Part shown: in pieces, positions 25,716 to 34,220 of the stretch
How positions within the stretch are numbered: position 1 is the stretch's first letter
Layout of the letters: each line of letters starts with the position of its first letter
NCBI GenBank assembly: GCA_013214025.1
Contig: JABSRN010000024.1
Coordinates: 1-52,890, forward strand
DNA length: 52,890 nt
Direction: 5' to 3'
From: Polyangiaceae bacterium
GTDB taxonomy: Bacteria > Myxococcota_A > Polyangia > Polyangiales > Polyangiaceae
Translations under genes and position numbers: made by a program
The notes under the pieces: model-generated
What the model was told of the DNA's origin: nothing
Seen by the model: only the letters and a program-made list of their open reading frames with translations
Database searches by the model: none

Positions 25716-27203
25716 ATGGATCCCATTGACGAGGTCGAAGAGCGGGCGCTGGCCCGCATCGGTAGCGTGCTTAACGGCAAGTGGACCATCGATAGCGTGC
25801 TGGGCGTCGGCGGAATGGCGTCGGTGTTCGCAGCAACCCATCGAAATCGCAACCGCGCTGCTCTGAAGATGCTCCATATGGAGCTCTCGACCAACCGGGA
25901 GATTCGCGAGCGTTTTTTGCGGGAAGGCTACATCTCCAACTCCGTAGGACACCCCGGCGCCGTCCGGGTCCACGACGACGAGGTAGCGGAGGACGGCTCC
26001 GCCTACATCGTCATGGAGCTGATCGAAGGCGAGTCGCTGGAGACACGAGTAGCTCGCAAGGGAGGCAACCTCCCCGCCGAAGAAGTGTTGTCCCTCATGG
26101 ACCAGGTGCTCGACACCTTGGCCTCCGCCCACGACAACGGCATCACCCATCGCGATATCAAACCCGACAACCTCTTCCTCGACCGCTCCACAGTCGTGAA
26201 AGTCTTGGATTTCGGAATCGCCCGACTCAAGGAATCGGGGCGTTCCGGCGGTACGAAAACCGGCAGTCTACTCGGGACCCCCGCGTACATGGCGCCGGAA
26301 CAAGCCCGCGGGCGCTGGAACGACGTCGACGCGCAAACCGATCTCTGGGCAATCGCCGCCACCGCCTTCAGTCTGATAAGCGGGCGACTGGTGCACGAGG
26401 CCGAGACCCTCAACGAAACCTTGGCCCGGGCAATGCAGGAACCCGCGCCACCCATCGCGTCCGTGATGCCTGGGATTCCGGTGCCAGTCGCCGACTGGAT
26501 CGACAAAGGGGTGGCCTTTGAGAAGTCAGACCGCTTCGAGGATGCGCGGGCGATGCAGGACGCCCTGAGGGAGGCATACGCAAGCAGCTTCGGATCCGAG
26601 GCCCGAGACGCCATGCTGTCCTTACCCGACTCCTCCTCCCGCAGCTTCGGTGGCTCACCGGCGACGCTCTCCCTCGAAGACGTAGACGAACTCGTCGTTC
26701 CGATAGATGGCGATTCCTCACGACCCACGAGTCCGCTGATCGACGGAATGGCGGGCGTGCCGATCGCCGCAACCTCCCCGAACCCGACACTGACGACCTC
26801 CAGCGGAGTGGTGACGAGCAGCGGCGATCTGATGCCCAACATCAGGCCGCGTGCTTCCCGCGGCACCCTGCTTATCGGAGCTGCCGCAGTGCTTGCGGTA
26901 TTGGGCATGGCCTTCGCGATGTCCGACTCGGAAGACGAGACGACCCACGCTACGGATACGAGCCCTGCCATCGCCACAGCAGCTCCATCCGCGAAGCCGG
27001 CTTCTGTCACTCCTCCCGTGGCAGCTCCGGCCCGTCCGGACAATGCGAACGAAGAAGTGGATTCAGAGGACAAGGAAGTGGCGCCGCCAGCTCCCGCCCC
27101 CGTAGCCATACCAGCCAAAGCCAAAAAATTGTGGAAAAAGCCTAGAAACGTCCGCACGTGGAAACCCAAACCGAAACCCAAAAAAGCCCCTGCGTATCTC
27201 TAA
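25716..27203 (+). CDS. Transmembrane Hanks-type Ser/Thr protein kinase
   Basis: 495 aa, with a GGGGG-rich ribosome binding site just upstream of the ATG. Kinase domain at residues about 20-280: glycine loop LGVGGMASVF, catalytic Lys in AALKML, catalytic loop THRDIKPDN, VLDFGIA, and GTPAYMAPEQA. The HRD Arg indicates activation-loop control. After a Ser/Thr/Pro-rich linker, one transmembrane helix (LLIGAAAVLAVLGMAFAM, about residue 385-405) leads to an Ala/Pro/acidic stretch and a strongly basic tail (KAKKLWKKPRNV, then WKPKPKPKKAP) that should lie outside the cytoplasm and could bind an anionic polymer. All catalytic residues are present. The PEGA and VWA genes follow on the same strand 132 bp later, so a common transcript is plausible. 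Confidence 0.92.
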   Translation: MDPIDEVEERALARIGSVLNGKWTIDSVLGVGGMASVFAATHRNRNRAALKMLHMELSTNREIRERFLREGYISNSVGHPGAVRVHDDEVAEDGSAYIVMELIEGESLETRVARKGGNLPAEEVLSLMDQVLDTLASAHDNGITHRDIKPDNLFLDRSTVVKVLDFGIARLKESGRSGGTKTGSLLGTPAYMAPEQARGRWNDVDAQTDLWAIAATAFSLISGRLVHEAETLNETLARAMQEPAPPIASVMPGIPVPVADWIDKGVAFEKSDRFEDARAMQDALREAYASSFGSEARDAMLSLPDSSSRSFGGSPATLSLEDVDELVVPIDGDSSRPTSPLIDGMAGVPIAATSPNPTLTTSSGVVTSSGDLMPNIRPRASRGTLLIGAAAVLAVLGMAFAMSDSEDETTHATDTSPAIATAAPSAKPASVTPPVAAPARPDNANEEVDSEDKEVAPPAPAPVAIPAKAKKLWKKPRNVRTWKPKPKPKKAPAYL

Positions 27204-27335
27204 ACCGTCGTCCTGAATGACGCCCGGCCTCGGCCGCTACGCGGCATTCCCGTTCCGGACACCGGGCGCTGTTGCCACGGAGTCGCGCCGGGTGAATTGC
27301 TGCGAACGACTAGCGTCTGGGGTACGCTGGCTTCG

Positions 27336-28256
27336 ATGTCTCGGCTTCGTCTTGTCTCGCTGCTCGCCGTCGCTCTCTGCGCAGCGACTTGGCACACACC
27401 GGCTTGGGCAATCTCCGAGTGTGAGGACACCAAGAAGCTGGGCGACCGTGCAATGGATGATTCTCGCTATAGCGACGCCCTGGCCGCGTACAAGAAGTCC
27501 TACGAGTGCAATGGAGAACCCAGCCTGCTCTACAATCGAGCCCGGGCTCTGGAGGCCCTGGGTCAGTTTCCCGAATCGTTGAAGCTGCTGCTGCAATTTC
27601 AGAACGCCGCCCCTGAGAGCCTCCTCAAAAGGGTTCCGGGACTGAGCGATCTCGTCGCGGAAACTAGGAACAAGGTCACCACTCTCGACATCCGCTGCAA
27701 CGTGGAGGGCGCGGAGGTGCGAACACGGGATCAGGTGGTCGGAACGGTGCCCTTCGCCGAGCGTGTTCTGATCAATGCCGGAGGCGCCACCATTCAAGTA
27801 GCGTTGGACGGGTACCTACCGTGGGAGCAACATCTCGATCTTCCCGGCGGCGGCCAAGTCGTGTTGGACGTAAAGCTCCACACCAACGACAAAGACGGCA
27901 TGCTAGTCGTCGAATCCCCCGCCTCTGGTTCCCAGGTATTCATCGACGATAAACTTGTCGGGACTGTCCCTACAGAGACACGCGTCTCTCCTGGCCCTCA
28001 TCAAGTCGTCGTCACCCATTCGGGCTACTCGGACGCCGAAGAGTCCGTCGTGGTGCCGGCAGGGACAAGGAAATCCCTTGTGATGAAGATGGTGGAAAGC
28101 TCCTTCTTGAGCTCTTGGTGGTTCTGGGGCGGAGTCGTCGGCGTGGTCGCAGGCGGCGCAGCAGCCGGCTATATGCTGTTCCCAGAAGCCGAAGAAGCCG
28201 GTCGGGGAGACATCGCGCCAGGTCAAATCGAAGCCCCATTGATGGTGCAATTCTGA
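27336..28256 (+). CDS. PEGA-domain protein with signal peptide and C-terminal membrane helix
   Basis: 306 aa from the ATG at 27336 (MSRLRLVSLLAVAL); an in-frame start 39 bp upstream would precede the signal peptide. After cleavage near PAWA come TPR-like helices (AMDDSRYSDALAAYKKSYEC, SLLYNRARALEALGQFPESL) and then two tandem PEGA-type beta domains (the second: VVESPASGSQVFIDDKLVGT, then VSPGPHQVVVTHSGY). A hydrophobic helix near the C-terminus (WWFWGGVVGVVAGGAAAGYM) anchors it. This TPR-PEGA-TM layout is common next to kinases in myxobacteria; PEGA domains are thought to bind surface proteins or polysaccharides. Its stop overlaps the start of the VWA gene (TGATG), implying translational coupling. 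Confidence 0.8.
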   Translation: MSRLRLVSLLAVALCAATWHTPAWAISECEDTKKLGDRAMDDSRYSDALAAYKKSYECNGEPSLLYNRARALEALGQFPESLKLLLQFQNAAPESLLKRVPGLSDLVAETRNKVTTLDIRCNVEGAEVRTRDQVVGTVPFAERVLINAGGATIQVALDGYLPWEQHLDLPGGGQVVLDVKLHTNDKDGMLVVESPASGSQVFIDDKLVGTVPTETRVSPGPHQVVVTHSGYSDAEESVVVPAGTRKSLVMKMVESSFLSSWWFWGGVVGVVAGGAAAGYMLFPEAEEAGRGDIAPGQIEAPLMVQF

Positions 28257-29599
28257 TGGCCCGCCGCCTACTGAAACGACTAGCCCGCGGCTTGCTACCG
28301 GTGGGCGCCCTCACGTCAATCCTGGTCGGAGGCTGCAACGAAGGCCCAACCCAGGTCACCCTCCTGCTCACCACGGATCTGCCCTGCAGCGAGCTCAGCG
28401 AGGTGTCTATCGCCAGCGGTGCCGTCGGGCAGATCGACTGAAAGACTCCGCAAGCTGTCACCACAAGCTGTAACAGCGGCTCACCTGAGTCCCGGATCGG
28501 CAGCATCGTAATCGTGCCCAGCGGCGGCGAAGACGACGCCTTCGAAGTTCGAATCGTCGGCTCGACCACATCGGGGGAAAGCATCGTCGCCCGTAGAATC
28601 GCGCGCTTTGTCGCCCACGAACAACTCACCATCCCAGTGATTCTTCGCGGCAGTTGCGCAGACGTGCCCTGCGCCGCCGATGAGTCCTGTGTCCAGGGGG
28701 CCTGCGTCTCTGCCGAGATTCAAGACGTCGGCTCCTGCGCAAGCGCCGGGTGCAGGGAGGACGTATTGCTGGCATCAGCAGATGGCGATGCCGGAGCCCT
28801 CGAAGACGTGTCTGTCACCCGAGATGTTGCGGTCCCCGAAGCCTCCACTCCGAGTGGTGGCGACAGCCAAAGCGATAGCCAATCCGAAGCGGTAGCCCCC
28901 GACGGCGGCTTCCATGGATGCCCCGAGATGATGTTGCTCGTTGATATCTCGGGGTCCATGGACCTCGACGGACGCTGGGATGGCGCCAAGATAGCTATCC
29001 AAAATTTCCTCAGCGCCGATCGAGATCCGGGAGCGCGGATCTCACTCAGCTACTTCCCGTTGCGCGTCGGTGACATCCCGAACTACTGCAGCGGCGATGC
29101 CAGCTGCAACGGCTGGGGAACTTGCGAGGGACTCGCCTTCACCTGCAGCACCCCAGATTCTTGCTACTGCAGCGATACCTGCGAAGCCATCAGCTACACC
29201 TCGCCGATCCTGCCCCTCAGTTCTGTCCCTCTGCTCACGGGGCTCAGCGAGCTGCTCGGAAAGACGGCGGGCGGGAGAACTCCGACCCGGCCGGCAGTGG
29301 AGGGCTCGCTAGCCTACCTGCAACTAAACGCCAACCCCACCTACCCTGCGAACCTCGTTTTGATCACCGACGGCGAACCCGACGGGTGCACCGACAACAC
29401 CATCCCAGACGTAGAAGCCCTCGTTGCTGCGGGCAACCCGGCCGTCAGGACCCACGTCATATCCATCGGTGTCATCCAGGACGTCGGCAACATTGCCATC
29501 GCCGGCGGCGGCCGCTACGACTCGGTTCCTACCAACAACGTCCAGAACGGTGTCGAGGACGCGCTGACACGAATCTTCGACGCAGTTCGCTGCAACTAG
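28256..29599 (+). pseudogene. VWA-domain lipoprotein interrupted by an in-frame TGA
   Basis: The ATG overlaps the PEGA stop codon. The product starts with a lipoprotein signal (LLPVGALTSILVGGC), runs to GAVGQID, meets TGA at 28439-28441, then continues in the same frame (KTPQAVTTSCNSGSPESRIG) for 386 more codons. The continuation holds a Cys-rich segment (CADVPCAADESCVQGAC) and a von Willebrand A domain with an intact MIDAS (MMLLVDISGSMD near codon 225, the Thr segment GGRTPTRPA, and LITDGEPDGC). Sequence on both sides of the TGA fits one protein, so a single nonsense change or sequencing error is likely. A GTG near 28518 could restart translation but would make a product without a signal. 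Intact homologues are probably surface adhesion or metal-binding lipoproteins. Confidence 0.7.
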
Positions 29600-29736
29600 C
29601 GCCAGTGTAGCTCGGGAGCCTCGCTAGGTCAGTTCGATTCTGCGCAGAGTCAGTCGGAATTAGAGCAGGGTCAGAGGTAGCGCCAAAGGCAGCGCCAGGG
29701 CAACGTCGCTAGAGCCAACGTGCCCCCCGGGGCATG

Positions 29737-30405
29737 TCAGCTCAAGGCGCGACGCAGCGGACAGCTACTAGGCGCGCTTCCTGAACGGTAGCAGTTGAGC
29801 AACTTGCGAGAGCACTCGGCGAGCAGGCGACGGGTCTCTCGACGCTGTCCTTTTACCCGAGGGATGCTCAGATCGTCGTAGGCAGTAGTCTGATGCCTCA
29901 TCCAGGCGATAGTCGCGGCCTCCGCCCGTCGCTCTACCGACATGCGCTGGGTGCGGGCAACCGTACCGCTACCGACAGGAACCGCGTGATCCGATATCGC
30001 ACGAGCCAACTGCGTCTCAAGCTCAGCGTACCGAGCGTCAAAGCTGAGGAAGCGCGTCACCGTGGATTCAAATTCAGCGGCATAGGCGATCTGTTCTTTG
30101 GCCCGCCGCAGCCTCCCCGTCTCCAGCTTTCGCGCGTAGGTGGGATCCGCACGCTCCGCCACCAACGCCTCAGCCAGCCGCTCGATACGTTCGCTGGGGG
30201 CATAGATCCCTCGAGAAAAACTCTTGCGTCCGCGCATCTCCTTCACCACCCAACAGGGGCCCTCCTTCTTTACTCTACGACTGAGGGCGGCGTCCCCCGG
30301 GGGCAGTAGACACCAGTCGTCAGGCACCGAAAGCTGTGTCCCGTCAGCGGTCAGGACGCAGCGCGGCGCCAGGCTGGGCGCTACCTCACGGGTCTGCTCG
30401 GGCAT
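29737..30405 (-). CDS. DUF2293-containing protein
   Basis: 222 aa from the ATG ending at 30405 (MPEQTREVAP); an earlier in-frame start exists at 30453. The C-terminal 80 residues contain the DUF2293 signature: RRAEAATIAWMRHQTTAYDD, then LSIPRVKGQRRETRRLLAE, with the characteristic R-H-x-x-T-x-Y-D and R-V-K-G-x-R-R-E. The N-terminal part is basic and helical. The protein lacks a signal peptide and should be cytoplasmic; the domain's function is not known to me. It stands alone between the VWA remnant (convergent) and the repeated-domain lipoprotein. The intergenic 140 bp before it hold no feature. Confidence 0.8.
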   Translation of the reverse strand: MPEQTREVAPSLAPRCVLTADGTQLSVPDDWCLLPPGDAALSRRVKKEGPCWVVKEMRGRKSFSRGIYAPSERIERLAEALVAERADPTYARKLETGRLRRAKEQIAYAAEFESTVTRFLSFDARYAELETQLARAISDHAVPVGSGTVARTQRMSVERRAEAATIAWMRHQTTAYDDLSIPRVKGQRRETRRLLAECSRKLLNCYRSGSAPSSCPLRRALS

Positions 30406-30505
30406 CGCCGGACTTGTAGCAGACTCCGCCCCAAAGTGGCGCAGGGGCGCCATTGCGCCCCTGGACGAGTCAAGGACGAGCGCGGGGTTTGCGGGAGGGA
30501 GCTAA

Positions 30506-33178
30506 TTATTGCTGACAGTCGGGATCTTCACTGTCAGTCAGGAAGTCTGCATCGTCGTCCACACCGTTAGTGCAGTCGGTCTCCGGCACGGTCGGATTGC
30601 ACACTACGGACAGTTCGTAGTCAGCCGTCTCGCCTTCGTAGAGCGTGTCGACCACCACGTGGTAGGTCTTGCCCTCCTCTACATAGGCCATAGCGCCGTA
30701 GTAATTCGTATCCAGGCAGTCGTAGGGATCGCAGCTACCGGCGACGTCCTCGATGACGGAAACGACCACGTAGCTAGTGATGTTGCTGGTGGTAAACCAG
30801 GTGTATCCCGTCGAGGTCGCCGTGAAGGTGTAGGCGTACTCGGGTCCGGGGGCCGAGAAATCATTGCATAGGTAGTCGTCGATAACGTCCGTTGCCCCCG
30901 CGCCGGAAGTGGTACCCGACAAGCGCAAGGTCCCGCAGTCCACAGTCTCCTGCGGCTCACAGGTGGCCCCTGTGCTGCAGCTGGCTTCACAGTCCGGGTC
31001 ATCGCAGTCGATGAGGAAATCGCCGTCCTCATCGACCCCATCAGAACAACTGGTTTCCGTGCTCGTCGGGTCGCAGATCACGGCCAGACCGAAGTCCACT
31101 TCCGCGTCATAGTAGCCTTCCACCGAAATGTAGTAGTTGACCCCCTTGCGCGCCGTGAAACTCGTTGCGTAGAAGTTGCCAGAGGTGCACGATAACGGGT
31201 GGCAGTCGGCGCTTTCCCCAGTCACTTCGATTTGCTGCGTGGGGGATTGGCTGAGCCCATAGTACGCAACGTTGCATCCAGCACCTGCAGGCAGAGTACA
31301 ATCCGTCTGCGCCGTGGTGTCGTCAGCATACTGAGACACGGTCGAATCGATATCGTACAGATAACTGTAAAATATCGTGCTCAAGTTTGGACTATCGCCC
31401 CAAAACACGTAGCCACCGCGAACGAAGTTGTCGTCGTAGCTAAAGTTGTCGAGCGGCGCGTAGTAGAATAGGTAGTTGTAGTCAGGGTTGGAGTACTGCC
31501 AAGACGCCAGCACTGAGACATCCACGTCCACATCAAAGCTCTCGCCGGGAGCTAGCGCCGGGACCTTCCACGCGTTGATGCCATCGATCAGACCCATGCG
31601 TTCGAACAGCACGTCGACGTTGCCGTGGTCGTTGCAAGTCGCCGCCGGACAGAACCCGTCATCGATCTGATAGTCCGGCTCTAGATAGGCATACATCGGG
31701 AAGTTATCGTCGCCGGGTACCGGCGTGGGACCCGCCCCCATGATGTTCTGAATGGTCACGAAACCCGGCGCAAAGTCCTTATCGGAGTAGAAATTCTGCA
31801 CAGGCACCGTCATCGAAAACAGTGGACTCTCCTCGATGGCGGATACGGTCGCGTAGGATGTCTCATCGAATAGGCTCAGCAGAACTTCCCGCTCGTCTGG
31901 ACCGGTATCGTAGGAAAACTGATACACCCGCTCCGGGCCACCCAAGCTCAGTCCAGGCATGCAAGCGTATTGGCTCATTTTGCTTTCGCCACCCGTGGTG
32001 GTGCCCGCAAGCACCGAGCCACAACCCACAACATCCGAGAAGCTGCAGGTGTTGTTGACACAACCTTCCGCGCTGACGCAATCGGGATCCCGGCAGTCAA
32101 TGAAACCATCACCGTCGCCGTCTACACCGTCGGAACAGTCTCCCTCGGCCGAAAGGGCCGGACAAACCACTGAGGCCTGGTAATTGAAGCCCGCGGCATC
32201 ATCACCATCGACCACTAGGTAGTACGTCTCTCCGGCAACCGCGTCGAAGCGAACCGAGTAATAGTCCGAACCCACGCAATCGAAGGAGTAACAACCGTTG
32301 CCCTGATCGTGAATGACGGTCAACAGCGGGTAGTTGGACGCCGCGCTTACGGTGAACACCACTTGCTCGGTCGCTGTGGCCGTGAACTGATAGGTGTACT
32401 CAGGCCCGATGGCTGTCGCTTGGGGGGCGCACATGGCGTAACTGTCCACCATCGAGGTAGAGCCAAAAGCCGCGGTATCCCCGGCGACGAGCGTGTCTCC
32501 ACAACTCAGCACATCGACTGGCTGGCATGTCTCGCAACCGGCACTACCGATACAATCATCGTCGTAGCAATCGAAGAGATGGTCGTTGTCGTTGTCAAAG
32601 CCATCGTTACAGCTAGTTTCCACTCCCACTGCGGAACACTCGGCGAGGAAGTCCAGCGCCATATCTGCGCCGTTGTCTGGCTGATCAACGATGACGTAGT
32701 AAAACGCGCCCGGGGTGTAATCACCTTCCGCGATGCGGATCGAATACCAGTTCGCTGCGACGCAGTTCCCCGGATCCGGACTATCGCCAACTTCTCCAAC
32801 CACCGAGATGAACGCGTAGTTGGTCGCGTTGCCGACGCTGAAGACGATATCACCGTCATCGGGTGCTTGAAATCGTTGGACCCATTCACTGCCGCCCAAA
32901 TCCAAGGCCTCCGCCGTCTCCGGCGCGATGCAGCTATACGCAGTAGCGGCATAATTTGATCCGGCGAAGGTGCACTGATCCGAGAGACTGACGCCACAGG
33001 ACAATGGGTCCATCGAAGAGCAGGACGCGAGGCGCTGCTGCATGCTGGATATCACGGAAGGCTCCGCAAGGCCGGAATAGACTCCACTACCGGCATCGTC
33101 ATTCCCGCAACCCGCCCCGCCCGCAATCGCTACCCCCGCTGCGAGGGCCGCCATGAAGCGTTCTTTTAGATTTCGCAT
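30506..33178 (-). CDS. Large surface lipoprotein with repeated PPC-like and Asp/Cys-rich modules
   Basis: 890 aa from the ATG ending at 33178 (MRNLKERFMAALAAG), giving a lipoprotein signal with lipobox GGAGC. The protein is built from repeats, each a beta-sandwich segment resembling bacterial pre-peptidase C-terminal (PPC) domains (for example YTYQFTATATEQVVFTVS, then AGETYYLVVDG) followed by an acidic Cys-containing module (CSDGVDGDGDGFIDCRDPDC and relatives) that resembles calcium-binding D-rich loops. Four D/C modules are visible, at residues about 190, 350, 735 and 880. A long divergent insert of about 330 residues separates the second and third, and ends in its own PPC-like piece. Such modules suggest a calcium-stabilised extracellular adhesin or scaffold. 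The frame is intact throughout, in contrast to the related genes at 40-47 kb. Confidence 0.75.
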   Translation of the reverse strand: MRNLKERFMAALAAGVAIAGGAGCGNDDAGSGVYSGLAEPSVISSMQQRLASCSSMDPLSCGVSLSDQCTFAGSNYAATAYSCIAPETAEALDLGGSEWVQRFQAPDDGDIVFSVGNATNYAFISVVGEVGDSPDPGNCVAANWYSIRIAEGDYTPGAFYYVIVDQPDNGADMALDFLAECSAVGVETSCNDGFDNDNDHLFDCYDDDCIGSAGCETCQPVDVLSCGDTLVAGDTAAFGSTSMVDSYAMCAPQATAIGPEYTYQFTATATEQVVFTVSAASNYPLLTVIHDQGNGCYSFDCVGSDYYSVRFDAVAGETYYLVVDGDDAAGFNYQASVVCPALSAEGDCSDGVDGDGDGFIDCRDPDCVSAEGCVNNTCSFSDVVGCGSVLAGTTTGGESKMSQYACMPGLSLGGPERVYQFSYDTGPDEREVLLSLFDETSYATVSAIEESPLFSMTVPVQNFYSDKDFAPGFVTIQNIMGAGPTPVPGDDNFPMYAYLEPDYQIDDGFCPAATCNDHGNVDVLFERMGLIDGINAWKVPALAPGESFDVDVDVSVLASWQYSNPDYNYLFYYAPLDNFSYDDNFVRGGYVFWGDSPNLSTIFYSYLYDIDSTVSQYADDTTAQTDCTLPAGAGCNVAYYGLSQSPTQQIEVTGESADCHPLSCTSGNFYATSFTARKGVNYYISVEGYYDAEVDFGLAVICDPTSTETSCSDGVDEDGDFLIDCDDPDCEASCSTGATCEPQETVDCGTLRLSGTTSGAGATDVIDDYLCNDFSAPGPEYAYTFTATSTGYTWFTTSNITSYVVVSVIEDVAGSCDPYDCLDTNYYGAMAYVEEGKTYHVVVDTLYEGETADYELSVVCNPTVPETDCTNGVDDDADFLTDSEDPDCQQ

Positions 33179-33214
33179 GTGTTCGCTATTCCGGTGCTCG
33201 TTACCGCAGTCCAC

Positions 33215-34220
33215 TCACGAACAACGTCGAGTGTTGTTCGTTCGATTCAGCACGCGCCGTTGCGACGCAGGCGAGGTGAAGGGACCTTCAACTAATCAGC
33301 GTACCAGCGTAATCCTTCACTTGCCAAACCCAGAATCATGAAAAACATTGGGCAGCACATCAACCTACAAGAACCCGACTGCAGGTAATCGTCTGTGGCA
33401 CAGGCAGGCTGTGTATCGGTAATGACGCGGCAAGCCCCACAAGAACTTCAGGTGCATGCAACTGCGGGTATTGTAGGTGCCGCCCTGCAGGCGCACACCT
33501 TGTGCATCCGTGTCACATCAGATCTCTTGGCATTACGAGCTAAACGCCCCTCTTGACGCAACGCGCGCGACTCAAACCGGCAGTGTGCACAGACCGCAAT
33601 AAACCCGACTCATCGATTACTTGAGCTAACTCACGTGAACAAACTCACGGGGCGCGAGTTGCGGCCAGGCTGTACCGGGCTCCGCAGTTTCATTGTCCAC
33701 AACACAACTCGTTCTCAACGCACGTCCGCCCTTCTCGCAATCAATAGTTATCGATGTGGGATACCAAGAGCCTCAAGGGAGTAGCGAGTCGCCGCGCGCT
33801 CCAGTTTATCGATGCGAAGGTTTATCGATGCCGAAAATTTATCGACGTAAGACACGGCATCGTGGCGGTGCCCAGACCGTCCTAGGTGGGCCCGCGACGC
33901 GCATCGCTACGCGCAGTTTTACCGACGAATGTGCGACGTATTTCACGCGGGCTCCACGGCAGTCGACGCGGAGTCTCACCGCGAATCTATCGCAAGGGCA
34001 ACTTCAGGAAGTGACCAGTCATTAAGTGCCGTGCTTGAACCTCCGACCCCTCCCCATCAGCTGTGGGGGACAGCCCTCGGTGACTGCCGCAATAGGCCTT
34101 CCTGCAGCCGCCGATGATTGCGTATCGCTGGTTGGATAATGATACGATCTGCGCCGTGAGATCTGCCTGTAGTCTCCCAATAGCTAACGCCCTCACGCTG
34201 GGTGCGACGAGGCATGCGCG
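33215..34220. other. Gene-poor stretch upstream of the sugar transferase
   Basis: About 1 kb with no convincing coding sequence on either strand. A plus-strand open frame at 33693-34025 has unlikely composition and spans the 16-bp repeats, so I leave it out. The stretch is visibly richer in A+T than its surroundings in places (33290-33360, 33570-33640). The only clear structure is the repeat block at 33804-33851. It is divergent to the PPC lipoprotein and upstream of the sugar transferase, so it probably holds promoters of both. Confidence 0.6.
33804..33851. repeat. Three 16-bp direct repeats with a TTATCGA core
   Basis: Units at 33804-33819 (GTTTATCGATGCGAAG), 33820-33835 (GTTTATCGATGCCGAA) and 33836-33851 (AATTTATCGACGTAAG); a lone TTATCGATG is also present at 33748. 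The core TTTATCGA is kept in all three while flanks vary, which looks more like repeated protein-binding sites than slippage. The array is about 370 bp upstream of the sugar-transferase start. Function inferred only from spacing. Confidence 0.75.

Noticed and set aside
26003-27181. Long open frame (392 codons) antisense to the kinase
   Set aside because: Ser/Ala/Arg-rich composition mirrors the opposite strand's codon bias; the plus-strand kinase has all catalytic motifs.
33392-33410. TGGCACAGGCAGGCTGT as a sigma-54 promoter
   Set aside because: It lacks the conserved GC of the -12 element at the required spacing.
33693-34025. Plus-strand open frame in the gene-poor region
   Set aside because: Composition is not protein-like, it spans the 16-bp repeats, and no ribosome binding site or family is visible.
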